Of a stretch of DNA of 13,537 nt, positions 6,503 to 13,537 are shown piece after piece; the stretch's first letter is position 1; each line of letters opens with the position of its first letter. Below the pieces are notes generated by a model that searched no databases, was not told the origin of the DNA, and saw only the letters and a program-made list of their open reading frames with translations. Position numbers and translations under genes: made by a program. Source of the DNA: Actinomycetes bacterium (GTDB lineage: Bacteria > Actinomycetota > Actinomycetes > Mycobacteriales > Micromonosporaceae); assembly GCA_023437285.1 (NCBI GenBank), contig JAEZGP010000697.1, positions 1 through 13,537 of the forward strand. The letters are read 5' to 3'.

Positions 6503-7293
6503 TGGCCGCCGTCCCCCAAGCGCTCGCCGACGGGCCAGCCGTCCTGCTCGACCGCCACGGCCACGTGGCGGTCGTCACGGTCAACCGGCCGCACCGGCGC
6601 AACGCGATCAACCGAAGCACCGCGGAGACGCTGGCCGAGACGTTCATCTCCCTCGACGCCGACGAGACCGTCCGGGCCATCGTGCTCACCGGCTCCGGAG
6701 GCACGTTCAGCGCCGGCATGGACCTTCGCGACTTCCCCGTCCAGGGTCGCCCGAGCGTGCCCGGCCGCGGGTTCGCCGGGTTCGTACAGGCGCTGCCGCG
6801 TACGCCGCTCGTCGCCGCCGTCGAGGGGTGGGCGCTGGGCGGCGGGTTCGAGATGGTCCTCGCCTGCGACCTGACCGTGGCCGCCGAGGACGCCCGATTC
6901 GGGCTGCCGGAGGTCACCCGCGGGCTTGCCCCCCGGGGCGGTGGCGCGTTCCGGCTGCCCCGCCGGCTCCCCTACGCCCTCGCGATGGAGCTCGTGCTCA
7001 CCGGCGAGCCGATCGACGCGCGGCGCGCGGCCGGATGCGGACTGATCAACCAGCTCACGCCGCCCGGTGGGGCGCTCGACGGGGCGCTGCGGCTCGCGCA
7101 GACGGTCGCCTCGAACGCGCCGCTGGCGGTCTCCGCCAGCCTGCAGGTCGTACGGCGCAGCCCGGATTGGCCCGACGACGAGGCGTTCACCCGGCAGGAC
7201 GAGTGGTTCGACCCCGTGTTCGCCTCCGTCGACGCCGCCGAGGGCGCCCGGGCGTTCGCCGAACGGCGGGCGCCTGTCTGGACGAGGCGGTGA
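6502..7293 (+). CDS. Enoyl-CoA hydratase, canonical crotonase
   Basis: A 263-residue enzyme expected to hydrate 2-trans-enoyl-CoA to 3-hydroxyacyl-CoA. It keeps both catalytic glutamates, Glu117 in GGGFE and Glu137 in FGLPE, unlike the other crotonase in this window. The oxyanion-hole segments are FSAGMDL (69-75) and WALGGGFE (110-117). A C-terminal WFDPVF.S.DAAEGARAFAERR segment is typical of the family. The ATG overlaps the dehydrogenase stop by one base, so it is translationally coupled. It sits between the dehydrogenase that would use its product and the acyl-CoA dehydrogenase that would supply its substrate, which supports a beta-oxidation role. Some family members use other acyl-CoA substrates, so chain specificity is open. 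Confidence 0.9.
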   Translation: MAAVPQALADGPAVLLDRHGHVAVVTVNRPHRRNAINRSTAETLAETFISLDADETVRAIVLTGSGGTFSAGMDLRDFPVQGRPSVPGRGFAGFVQALPRTPLVAAVEGWALGGGFEMVLACDLTVAAEDARFGLPEVTRGLAPRGGGAFRLPRRLPYALAMELVLTGEPIDARRAAGCGLINQLTPPGGALDGALRLAQTVASNAPLAVSASLQVVRRSPDWPDDEAFTRQDEWFDPVFASVDAAEGARAFAERRAPVWTRR

Positions 7294-7295
7294 CG

Positions 7296-8447
7296 ATGTC
7301 CGACGCGACGTTCGAGGCGCTGGTGGCCCAGATCCACGCGTTCGCCGCCGCCGAAGGCCGGCCGCGCCGCGACCCGGCGGCCGTGGTGGACGAAGCCAGC
7401 GCCGGCGACGGCGGGCTAGCGGTGTCATCGGCGTTCCAGCAACGGCTCTTCGACGCCGGGCTCGCGTGGCTCGACGGGCCGGTCGAGCACGGCGGCCGGG
7501 GCCTCGACCCGGACACCGCGAACGCGCTGCGCGACGTCCTGTACGGCTACGTGCTGCCCGACCAGGCGTACTTCACGGTCAGCCGGCGAATCGTCGCCCC
7601 GACGATCCTGGCGCACGGCACGCCGCAACAGCAGGCCCGCTGGGTACGGGCCCTGTGGCGGGGCGACGCCCTCGCCTGCCAGCTGTTCTCGGAGCCGGAG
7701 GCCGGCTCCGACCTCGCCGCGCTGCGCTGCACCGCCGTGCGTGACGGCGACGAATGGGTGATCAACGGCCAGAAGGTCTGGTCGTCATGGGCCCACCTCA
7801 GCGACGTCGGCGAGTTGCTCGCCCGGACCGGGCGGCCCGCCGAGCGCCACCGGTCCATCACCGCCTTCCTGGTGGAGATGGACCGACCCGGCATCACCGT
7901 CCGGCCGATCCGCCAGATCAACGGTGACAGCCACTTCAACGAGGTCTTCTTCGACGACGTACGGATCCCCGACAGCGCCAGGCTCGGCGCCGTCAACGGC
8001 GGCTGGGCCGTGGCGATGTCCACCCTGACCAGCGAACGCACCGCGATGGGCAGCCGGGACAAGACGTACCTGAGCCAGCCGTACCGTCGGCTGCGCGCCC
8101 TCGCCGGCGACAGTGACGGTCTCGGCGACGCCGAGCGGGAACTGCTGGCCGAAGCGTGGATCCGCGAACGGCTCGGCGGTGTGACGGCCGACCGAATCGC
8201 CACCGCTGGGCTGTCGCCGTCGGTGGGCAAGCTCGCCCTCGTCAACGACCTCGGCTTCTACGGCCGGGCCGCCGCCCGGCTGCTCGGGCCCGACCTGATC
8301 GCGGATGGCGGCACGCCTGGCACCGCGATCTGGTCGGACTTCCTCCTCAGCTCACCCGCGCAACGCATTGCCGGCGGTACCGACCAGATCCAGCGAGGCA
8401 TTGTCGCCGAGAGAGTGCTCGGTCTGCCCCGTGACCGGCGTGCCTGA
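7296..8447 (+). CDS. Acyl-CoA dehydrogenase, putative catalytic (alpha-type) subunit
   Basis: A 383-residue FAD enzyme expected to form the 2,3 double bond of an acyl-CoA and pass electrons to an electron-transfer flavoprotein. Visible features are the flavin/substrate segment QLFSEPEAGSDLA (129-141), WVINGQKVWSSWA (154-166), TSERT with Glu247 in the middle, and the C-terminal GGTDQIQRGIVAERVLGLPR (360-379). The Glu of medium-chain dehydrogenase (YEGT) is Gly360 here, so the base is probably Glu247, as proposed for actinobacterial heterotetrameric FadE enzymes and IVD-type enzymes. The ATG at 7296 has GAGG 8 nt upstream; a GTG at 7290 overlapping the previous stop is the alternative. A second, degenerate subunit follows two genes later, suggesting an alpha2beta2 enzyme (inference). 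Confidence 0.88.
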   Translation: MSDATFEALVAQIHAFAAAEGRPRRDPAAVVDEASAGDGGLAVSSAFQQRLFDAGLAWLDGPVEHGGRGLDPDTANALRDVLYGYVLPDQAYFTVSRRIVAPTILAHGTPQQQARWVRALWRGDALACQLFSEPEAGSDLAALRCTAVRDGDEWVINGQKVWSSWAHLSDVGELLARTGRPAERHRSITAFLVEMDRPGITVRPIRQINGDSHFNEVFFDDVRIPDSARLGAVNGGWAVAMSTLTSERTAMGSRDKTYLSQPYRRLRALAGDSDGLGDAERELLAEAWIRERLGGVTADRIATAGLSPSVGKLALVNDLGFYGRAAARLLGPDLIADGGTPGTAIWSDFLLSSPAQRIAGGTDQIQRGIVAERVLGLPRDRRA

Positions 8448-8468
8448 AGGAAAGGAACCGCATCACCC

Positions 8469-9884
8469 ATGATGACCGGGGAACAGTACCGGCAGAGCCT
8501 CCGCGACGGCCGTCAGGTCTACGTCGCGGGCCGGCGGATCGAGGATGTCAACGAGGAGCCGCTGCTGCGGCAGAGCATCGAGATGACCGCGGCGAACTAC
8601 GACGAGTTCTACCGCCCCGGCGATGACGCGTACGGCCCGCTGTTCTTCATCCCCCGCAGCATCGAGGACCTGCGCTTCCAGGAGGTGGAGCAGCTCAAGT
8701 GGGCCAACCCGACCCGTACGACGTCGGTGAGCCTGCTCATGCTGATGACCGCCGCCAGCCGCATCCGGTCACAGCTGCCCGAGTATGCCGACCGGGTGAT
8801 GGCCTTCTTCGAACACGCCAAGAAGGTGGACCTGCGCTGCGTGCAGACGATCACCGATGCCAAGGGCAACCGGGCGCTCTCACCGATGAAGCAGGACGAC
8901 CCGGACCTGTACCTCCGAGTAGTGAGCCGCGATTCCGGCGGCGTGGTCATCCGCGGCGCGAAGCTGCACATCACCGGCGCCCCGATCGACCACGAGCTCA
9001 TCGTGATGCCGACCAAGCGGATGAAGCCCGGCGAGGAGGACTGGTCGGTAGCCTGCGCCGTCCCGGTCAACGCGCCGGGCGTGAAGATCATCGCGACGAC
9101 GTACGCGCCGAGGCCCGACCTGCCGAAGGACTACTTCCCCTACAGCGGCCGGCGCAACATGGCCGAGGGCTTTGTGATCTTCGACGACGTCTACGTACCC
9201 AACGATCGGGTGTTCCTCGACGGTGAGGTCGAGCACTCGGCCACCTTCGCCCACTCGCTGGGACTCTGGGAGCGCATCGGCAGCGTCGCGCACTACGTCG
9301 AGATGGCCGACACGCTCGTCGGCATGGCCCAGCTCATCGCCGAGGCCAACGGCCTGCAGCGCATCCCGCACATCCGGCAGAAGATCGCCGAGCTGATCAA
9401 CTACGCCACGATGATCCGCGCTGGGCTGGAGGCAGCCGTCAGCAACGCCCGGTTCACCCCCGAGGGCTGGGCATCGCCGGATGAGCTGATGACCAACGCG
9501 GCCAAGTACTTCGCCGCTCACAACTACGCCACCATGGTGCGCAACCTGCACGACATCGCCGGTGGCAGCGTGCTCACCGCCCCGATGCTTGACGACCTGA
9601 ACAACCCGGAGACGGGCGAGTTCGTCTCCAAGTACATGCGGACGATGGAGGGCGTCGACGCCGAGCACCGGATGCGCCTGTTCCACGGCATCCGCGACTA
9701 CACCGCCGACACGTTCGGCGGCTGGCAGAGCGTGACGATCCTGCAGGGCGGCGGCGGCCTGCACGCGCAGCGGCTCATCGTCGAGAAGCACTACGACATG
9801 GCACACGCGAAGCAACTGGCCCGCAAGGTCTGCGGGATCGATGAGGCACCTGCCCCGGAGCCGACGCCGGGAGCCGTGTTGTGA
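8469..9884 (+). CDS. HpaB/4-hydroxybutyryl-CoA dehydratase family flavoprotein
   Basis: A 471-residue protein of the family holding 4-hydroxyphenylacetate 3-hydroxylase (HpaB) and the flavin/[4Fe-4S] 4-hydroxybutyryl-CoA dehydratase (AbfD). The N-terminus is family-typical (MTGEQYRQSLRDGRQVYV), as are DAKGNRALSP (130-139), DPDLYLRVV, IRGAKLHITGAP (161-172), FDDVYVPNDRVFL (238-250), DIAGG (362-366) and GGGGLHAQRLIVEK (427-440). The middle is closest to AbfD, while DLNNPETGEFVSKYMR (376-391) resembles HpaB. By eye, the AbfD cluster ligands (Cys99, Cys103, His292, Cys299 in Clostridium aminobutyricum) align with about Val87, Met91, Glu268 and His275, so the cluster is probably absent. A flavin monooxygenase, or a cluster-free acyl-CoA lyase or isomerase, are the options. 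If a monooxygenase it needs a reductase, none of which is seen here. It lies 21 nt after the first acyl-CoA dehydrogenase and overlaps the second by 4 nt (GTGA). A tandem ATG (8469, 8472) leaves the exact start open. Confidence 0.8.
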   Translation: MMTGEQYRQSLRDGRQVYVAGRRIEDVNEEPLLRQSIEMTAANYDEFYRPGDDAYGPLFFIPRSIEDLRFQEVEQLKWANPTRTTSVSLLMLMTAASRIRSQLPEYADRVMAFFEHAKKVDLRCVQTITDAKGNRALSPMKQDDPDLYLRVVSRDSGGVVIRGAKLHITGAPIDHELIVMPTKRMKPGEEDWSVACAVPVNAPGVKIIATTYAPRPDLPKDYFPYSGRRNMAEGFVIFDDVYVPNDRVFLDGEVEHSATFAHSLGLWERIGSVAHYVEMADTLVGMAQLIAEANGLQRIPHIRQKIAELINYATMIRAGLEAAVSNARFTPEGWASPDELMTNAAKYFAAHNYATMVRNLHDIAGGSVLTAPMLDDLNNPETGEFVSKYMRTMEGVDAEHRMRLFHGIRDYTADTFGGWQSVTILQGGGGLHAQRLIVEKHYDMAHAKQLARKVCGIDEAPAPEPTPGAVL

Positions 9885-10951
9885 CCGCGTCGCAAGACGT
9901 GGCCGCGGAGTTCGGGGCGACGCGGCGGGACTTCCTCGGCGCCTCCGCCAACCCCGGGGTACCGGCCGAGAGTGTCGAGCACGTCTGGTCACGGCTCTGC
10001 GACGAACTGGGCCTGGCGGGGCTGCTCGTTCCGGAGGCACGAGGCGGGCTCGGTCTCGGCGCGACCGAACTCGTCGCGGTGGCGGCGGAACTGGGCCGCG
10101 CGGTCGTCGGCGGTCCGTTCGTTCCCGGTGCGGTCGCGGCCGTCGCAGCACTGTCCGTCGTGGATTCGCCACAGGCCGGCGACCTGCTGGACGGCATCGC
10201 CGCCGGACGACTCATGCCCGTGCTCATCCAGGCGCCGCTCGCGCCCGTGCGCCGGATAACCGGAGCCGCGGTGTCCACGGCGGATCGCGGGCTGACCCTG
10301 ACCGGTGAGGTGGGGCCGGTTCTGGCCGCCCCGCCGCCCTGCCCGCTGCTGGTACCCATCGACGTCGGCGGGACCCCGGCGCTGGCCCTCGTCGCGCCGG
10401 ACGCACCCGGTGTGACGATGACCCCGCTGCCGTCGCTGGACCTCAGCCGGCCGGCCTGGCGGGCCGGGTTCCACCACAGCCCGGCGACCCTGATCGCCGA
10501 AGGTGACCTGGCCGCCGAGGCAATCCGCCGGGCCGAGGTCGCCACCTGGATCGCGCTGGGCGCCGAGTGTCTCGGTGTCGCCGGACACGCCCTGGAGCTC
10601 ACCGTCGACCACGTCAAGACGCGCCACCAGTTCGGCCGGCCGATCGGCGCGTTCCAGGCCGTACAGCACCAGCTCGCCGACCTCACGGTGACGCTCGAGG
10701 TGGCGCGGTCGGCCGCCGAGTACGTCACGCGGTGCGCCGGGGACGAGCGAAGCGCGCACACGCTTGCCGTCAAGGCCTCCGAGGCCGCGGTGACGATCAC
10801 GACCGAGGCCATTCAGCTGCACGGCGGAATCGGCTTCACCTGGGAGTACCCCGCACATGTCCTGCTGCGCCGGGCGCACAGCGCCGCGGTGCTCGCCGGG
10901 ACTCCGGACCAGCACCGGCGCGCACTGTTCGCACTGGTAGACGAAAGGTGA
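9881..10951 (+). CDS. Acyl-CoA dehydrogenase, putative non-catalytic (beta-type) subunit
   Basis: A 356-residue acyl-CoA dehydrogenase-like protein. The C-terminal domain is well kept: TRHQFGRPIGAFQAVQHQLAD (248-268), a flavin-contacting stretch, and QLHGGIGFTWEYPAHVLLRRA (312-332). The N-terminal half is eroded: the usual flavin/substrate segments (Q..tEp.aGSD and W.inG.K.) are missing and the middle domain is short and Ala/Pro-rich. This pattern matches the beta partners of actinobacterial heterotetrameric FadE enzymes (such as FadE29 and FadE27), which bind FAD jointly with an alpha subunit. The partner would be the protein at 7296-8447. The GTG at 9881 overlaps the previous stop as GTGA and has GGGAG 7 nt upstream. 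The next start is 3 nt after its stop. A stand-alone dehydrogenase is less likely given the eroded N-terminal half. Confidence 0.85.
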   Translation: MTASQDVAAEFGATRRDFLGASANPGVPAESVEHVWSRLCDELGLAGLLVPEARGGLGLGATELVAVAAELGRAVVGGPFVPGAVAAVAALSVVDSPQAGDLLDGIAAGRLMPVLIQAPLAPVRRITGAAVSTADRGLTLTGEVGPVLAAPPPCPLLVPIDVGGTPALALVAPDAPGVTMTPLPSLDLSRPAWRAGFHHSPATLIAEGDLAAEAIRRAEVATWIALGAECLGVAGHALELTVDHVKTRHQFGRPIGAFQAVQHQLADLTVTLEVARSAAEYVTRCAGDERSAHTLAVKASEAAVTITTEAIQLHGGIGFTWEYPAHVLLRRAHSAAVLAGTPDQHRRALFALVDER

Positions 10952-10954
10952 ACG

Positions 10955-12364
10955 ATGAGTACTGACGACCGGTCCCGGGTGCGGTTCATCGCACCCGCCG
11001 CCGTCATGGGCGGTGGCTTCTCCACGAAATCGTTCCGCGCCGCGCTGCAGACCAAACCCGACTTCATCGCCTGTGACGCTGGCAGCACCGACTGGGGTCC
11101 GTACTACCTGGGCGCCGCCACCACCTGGGCCGGTTACCGGCAGACCCGCCGGGACCTGGAACGGATGGTGCTCGGCGCGCTCGAGGTCGGGGTACCGCTG
11201 CTCATCGGCTCGGCCGGGTTCACCGGCAGCGACGCCGGGCTGACCTGGTTTCGCGGCATCGTCGAGGACATCCTCGCCACGCACGGGCACACCGCCCGCA
11301 TCGCTACGATCCGTACCGAGCAGCCGAAGAGCTGGGTTCTCGACAAGGTCCGCAGCGGTCAGACATGGGGCCTCGACGGCCGTCCCGAACTGACCGAGGC
11401 CGACGTCGAGCGGGCGGCCAGGATCGTCGCGATGATGGGCCCGGAGCCCTACGCGGAGGCGCTTGACGCCGGTGCGCAGATCGTACTGGCCGGCCGGTCG
11501 TCGGACGCCGCGATCTACGCCGCCGTACCGCTGCTGCGCGGCATCGCCCCCGGCCCGGCCTGGCACATGGGCAAGACGGTCGAGTGCGGATATGCCATTG
11601 AGGAACCGATCGGAGCCGGCGAGTGCATCGTCGGCGAAGTCGACGACGAGGGCTTCACCGTCCGCCCGGTCGGCGGCCGGTCCCGCTGCACCGTACGGTC
11701 GGTCGCCGCGCAGATGCTGTACGAGAACGCGACGCCGTATCTCCTGCGCGAACCGCCGGGGACGCTGGACACCTCGAACGCCCGGTACATCCAGCTCGAC
11801 GAGCACAGCGTCCGCGTGGAAGGGGCGACGTTCAGGCCCGAGCCGTACAGCGTGCGCCTGGAGGGCGTCGAACAGCTCGGGTACCGCAGCATGTGCCTGT
11901 TCGGGGTACGCGACCCTGCCGTGGTGGCCAACGTCGTCGACTACACCGCGGCCATCACCGACCTCGTGCACCGCACCGCGCAGGACCGCTACGGGCTGGA
12001 CCGCTCGGCGTACACGTTCGGGTTCCGCCGCTACGGTTACGACGCCGTCCTCGGCGAGGCCGAGCCCAACGCCGCCAACGGATACGCCGGCTGCTACGAG
12101 ATCGGGCTCGTCGCCGAGGCGGTCGCGGCCGATCAGGAACTCGCTCACGAGATCGTCTCCGGGGCCATGCCGTTCTTCATGCACGGCGTACGGGTACCCG
12201 GCGTCGCCAACTCCGCCAACGGCGCGCTCGCCTATGCCCCGTCGGTGGTTGACGTCGGCCCGGTGTTCAACTGGAGCGTCTGGCACGCCGCCGCGCTCGA
12301 CCACCCGATGGAACCGTTCACCCTCGAGGTTGCCGAATACGGCGCCGTGAAGGAGCTGGTCTAG
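10955..12364 (+). CDS. AtuA-family protein (DUF1446)
   Basis: A 469-residue protein recognised as the acyclic-terpene-utilisation AtuA/DUF1446 family. Supporting stretches are VRFIAPAAVMGGGFS near the N-terminus, DFIACDAGSTDWGPYYLG (36-53), LLIGSAGFTGSDAG (82-95), and MGPEPYAEALDAGAQIVLAGRSSDAA (161-186, the most diagnostic). No transmembrane segment or signal peptide is seen, so it is cytoplasmic. Atu genes in Pseudomonas break down citronellol and geraniol via acyl-CoA intermediates, but the reaction of AtuA itself is unknown to me. It has a DUF4387 gene 3 nt downstream, a usual partner of this family. The start has AAAGG 6 nt upstream. The position among beta-oxidation genes suggests an acyl-CoA conversion special to the pathway (inference). 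The family call is by eye. Confidence 0.78.
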   Translation: MSTDDRSRVRFIAPAAVMGGGFSTKSFRAALQTKPDFIACDAGSTDWGPYYLGAATTWAGYRQTRRDLERMVLGALEVGVPLLIGSAGFTGSDAGLTWFRGIVEDILATHGHTARIATIRTEQPKSWVLDKVRSGQTWGLDGRPELTEADVERAARIVAMMGPEPYAEALDAGAQIVLAGRSSDAAIYAAVPLLRGIAPGPAWHMGKTVECGYAIEEPIGAGECIVGEVDDEGFTVRPVGGRSRCTVRSVAAQMLYENATPYLLREPPGTLDTSNARYIQLDEHSVRVEGATFRPEPYSVRLEGVEQLGYRSMCLFGVRDPAVVANVVDYTAAITDLVHRTAQDRYGLDRSAYTFGFRRYGYDAVLGEAEPNAANGYAGCYEIGLVAEAVAADQELAHEIVSGAMPFFMHGVRVPGVANSANGALAYAPSVVDVGPVFNWSVWHAAALDHPMEPFTLEVAEYGAVKELV

Positions 12365-12367
12365 ATC

Positions 12368-12676
12368 ATGAGCGACATCCGCTCCGACTGCAGCACGTTC
12401 CGGACCCGCAACGCCGGCGCATTCCTCGTCTCCGCGGACATGGTGTTCAACACCGAGGAGGCGTACCTGAGGTGGCGCGACTCCGGGGTCATCACCGTCG
12501 AGGCCGTCGCCGAACTGTTGCGCGTCTCGCCGGCGGACGTCCAGATCATCGACTACCCGGCGGCCAACGCCATCAAGGTGACGATGCCCCGCCGGACGGT
12601 AGCCGGCGGCCCGGACGACACCGACCTGGACAGCGCGGCGCAGTTCGTCCCCCTGCTGTCGCTGCGACTGCCGTGA
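12368..12676 (+). CDS. DUF4387 protein, partner of AtuA-family protein
   Basis: A 102-residue cytoplasmic protein of the DUF4387 family. Visible hallmarks are TFRTRNAGAFLVSADMVFNTEEAYLRW (about residues 10-36), SGVITVEAVAELLRVSPADVQI, AIKVTMPRRTVAGGPDDTDLDSAAQFVPLLSLRLP at the end (the region with the conserved PR, D.D and Q.. patterns). It follows the AtuA-family gene by 3 nt, with AAGGAG 12 nt before the ATG, and overlaps the racemase start by 4 nt (GTGA). Members of this family are found beside AtuA/DUF1446 genes, and the two are probably subunits or partners. No catalytic role is known to me. Confidence 0.8.
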   Translation: MSDIRSDCSTFRTRNAGAFLVSADMVFNTEEAYLRWRDSGVITVEAVAELLRVSPADVQIIDYPAANAIKVTMPRRTVAGGPDDTDLDSAAQFVPLLSLRLP

Positions 12677-13537
12677 GCCCCGGGCCGCTCACCGGAACCC
12701 GGGTTGTGCTGCTCGCCGGCGCGGGCCCGGCCCCGTTCGCCGGGATGCTCCTGCGCGACCTCGGCGCCGAGATCGTCCGGGTGGACCGGCCGGGCAGCGA
12801 CACCGGTGTTTCAGGGCTGCCGTTGCGGCTCGATACCCGGTCGCGGGGCGTGCGTTCGGTTACCGCCGACCTGAAGTCCGACGAGGGCCGGGATGTGGTA
12901 CACCGCCTGGTGGCCAACGCCGATGTGTTCGTTGACCCCTACCGCCCGGGAGTCGTGGAACGGCTCGGGTTCGGCCCGGCGGCACTGTGCGCACGGCACC
13001 CGTCGCTCATCTACGTGCACATGACCGGCTGGGGTCATGACGGGGCCTGGGCTCAGCGGGCCGGGCACGACATCAACTATCTCGCGGTCGCCGGTGCGCT
13101 GTACCCGACCGGCTCCGCCGACCGCCCGCCGCTGCCGCCGCTGAACATGCTGGCCGACTATGGCGGCGGCGGCACCTACCTGGTGATGGGGGTGCTCGCG
13201 GCGCTGCTGGAACGCACCCGCACCGGCCGGGGCGCCGTGCTGGACATCGCGATGACCGACGCGGTCGCCTCGCTGACCACCCTGCTGCACGACATGCGCG
13301 CGGCCGGGCTGTGGTCGGACGAGCGGGAATCCAACATTTTCGACGGCGGAGCGCCGTTCTACCGGACGTACCGCACGGCCGACGGCGGGTTCATGGCCGT
13401 CGGCGCGATTGAACCGGCGTTCCACACAGCGTTGCTGACCACGCTGGGCATCGACCCGGCGGACTGGCCGCAGCACGATCGCGAGCGGTGGCCCGCCCAG
13501 CGGGAGACGCTGGCCCGGATCTTCGCATCCCGCAGCC
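12673..13537 (+). CDS. mcr: Alpha-methylacyl-CoA racemase, family III CoA-transferase fold (cut at window end)
   Basis: A frame of 288 codons, open to the window edge; the Mycobacterium tuberculosis racemase MCR has about 360 residues, so some 70 are missing. It inverts the 2-methyl centre of acyl-CoA thioesters so that (2R)-methyl substrates can enter beta-oxidation. The N-terminus LTGTRVVLLAGAGPAPFAG and GHDINYLAVAGALY (131-144), PPLNMLADYGGGG (155-167) and FDGGAPFYRTY (223-233) match MCR closely. The catalytic residues of MCR map to His132 (GHDINY), Asp162 (LADYGGG) and Glu247 (GAIEPAF). The racemase is therefore preferred over other CaiB/BaiF transferases. The GTG overlaps the DUF4387 stop as GTGA with no clear ribosome site of its own, so it is coupled. 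It fits a methyl-branched substrate. The symbol is by similarity. Confidence 0.88.
   Translation, partial: MSPGPLTGTRVVLLAGAGPAPFAGMLLRDLGAEIVRVDRPGSDTGVSGLPLRLDTRSRGVRSVTADLKSDEGRDVVHRLVANADVFVDPYRPGVVERLGFGPAALCARHPSLIYVHMTGWGHDGAWAQRAGHDINYLAVAGALYPTGSADRPPLPPLNMLADYGGGGTYLVMGVLAALLERTRTGRGAVLDIAMTDAVASLTTLLHDMRAAGLWSDERESNIFDGGAPFYRTYRTADGGFMAVGAIEPAFHTALLTTLGIDPADWPQHDRERWPAQRETLARIFASRS

Noticed and set aside
8469..9884. Calling this gene a plain 4-hydroxyphenylacetate 3-hydroxylase.
   Set aside because: The middle part is closer to 4-hydroxybutyryl-CoA dehydratase and no reductase or aromatic ring-cleavage gene is nearby, so a specific substrate is not supported.
9989..12304. A 771-codon open frame on the minus strand.
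   Set aside because: It is antisense to the second acyl-CoA dehydrogenase subunit and the AtuA gene, both of which show clear family motifs. Its composition is low-complexity, and no plausible ribosome site is seen at its start.

Overview
The window is high-GC DNA with GC-rich third codon positions, frequent GTG starts, Shine-Dalgarno sites and many 1-4 nt gene overlaps. This points to an actinobacterium, perhaps Micromonosporaceae-like, although the family is only a guess. There is no tRNA, rRNA, insertion sequence, CRISPR array or phage gene. All genes look intact except the two cut by the window ends.

Layout. (1) Positions 1-2320, minus strand: a LysR-type regulator (1307-2320), then a lipoprotein substrate-binding protein of an ABC importer (41-1129), then the first codons of a further gene leaving the window at position 1. 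A perfect LysR-type dyad (1235-1257) lies just upstream of the binding-protein gene. (2) Positions 2451-5517, minus strand: a tightly overlapped operon of acyl-CoA synthetase, a crotonase with isomerase-like active-site residues, and a KstR-like TetR repressor. (3) Positions 5518-5728: a divergent control region with candidate promoters in both directions and several short dyads. (4) Positions 5729-13537, plus strand: an eight-gene operon, cut at its 3' end. In order it encodes an HSD10-type 3-hydroxyacyl-CoA dehydrogenase, a canonical enoyl-CoA hydratase, an acyl-CoA dehydrogenase with a candidate catalytic Glu, an HpaB/4-hydroxybutyryl-CoA dehydratase family protein, a second degenerate acyl-CoA dehydrogenase subunit, an AtuA-family (DUF1446) protein, a DUF4387 protein, and an alpha-methylacyl-CoA racemase.

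How they may work together (inference). An imported carboxylic acid is activated to its CoA thioester, stereo-corrected at an alpha-methyl centre by the racemase, desaturated by a heteromeric acyl-CoA dehydrogenase, hydrated and oxidised. The isomerase-like crotonase, the HpaB-family enzyme and the AtuA/DUF4387 pair would handle steps peculiar to the substrate. Racemase, HSD10-type dehydrogenase, split dehydrogenase, AtuA and a KstR-like repressor together suggest a methyl-branched, isoprenoid-like or sterol-side-chain-like acid. No thiolase, electron-transfer flavoprotein, biotin-dependent carboxylase or flavin reductase is visible here. The substrate is not determined by the sequence.

The most unusual parts are the HpaB-family protein that appears to lack the iron-sulphur ligands of 4-hydroxybutyryl-CoA dehydratase, the AtuA-DUF4387 pair of unknown chemistry, and two near-identical KstR-like dyads 95 bp apart around the 3' end of the TetR gene and in the lysR promoter region.
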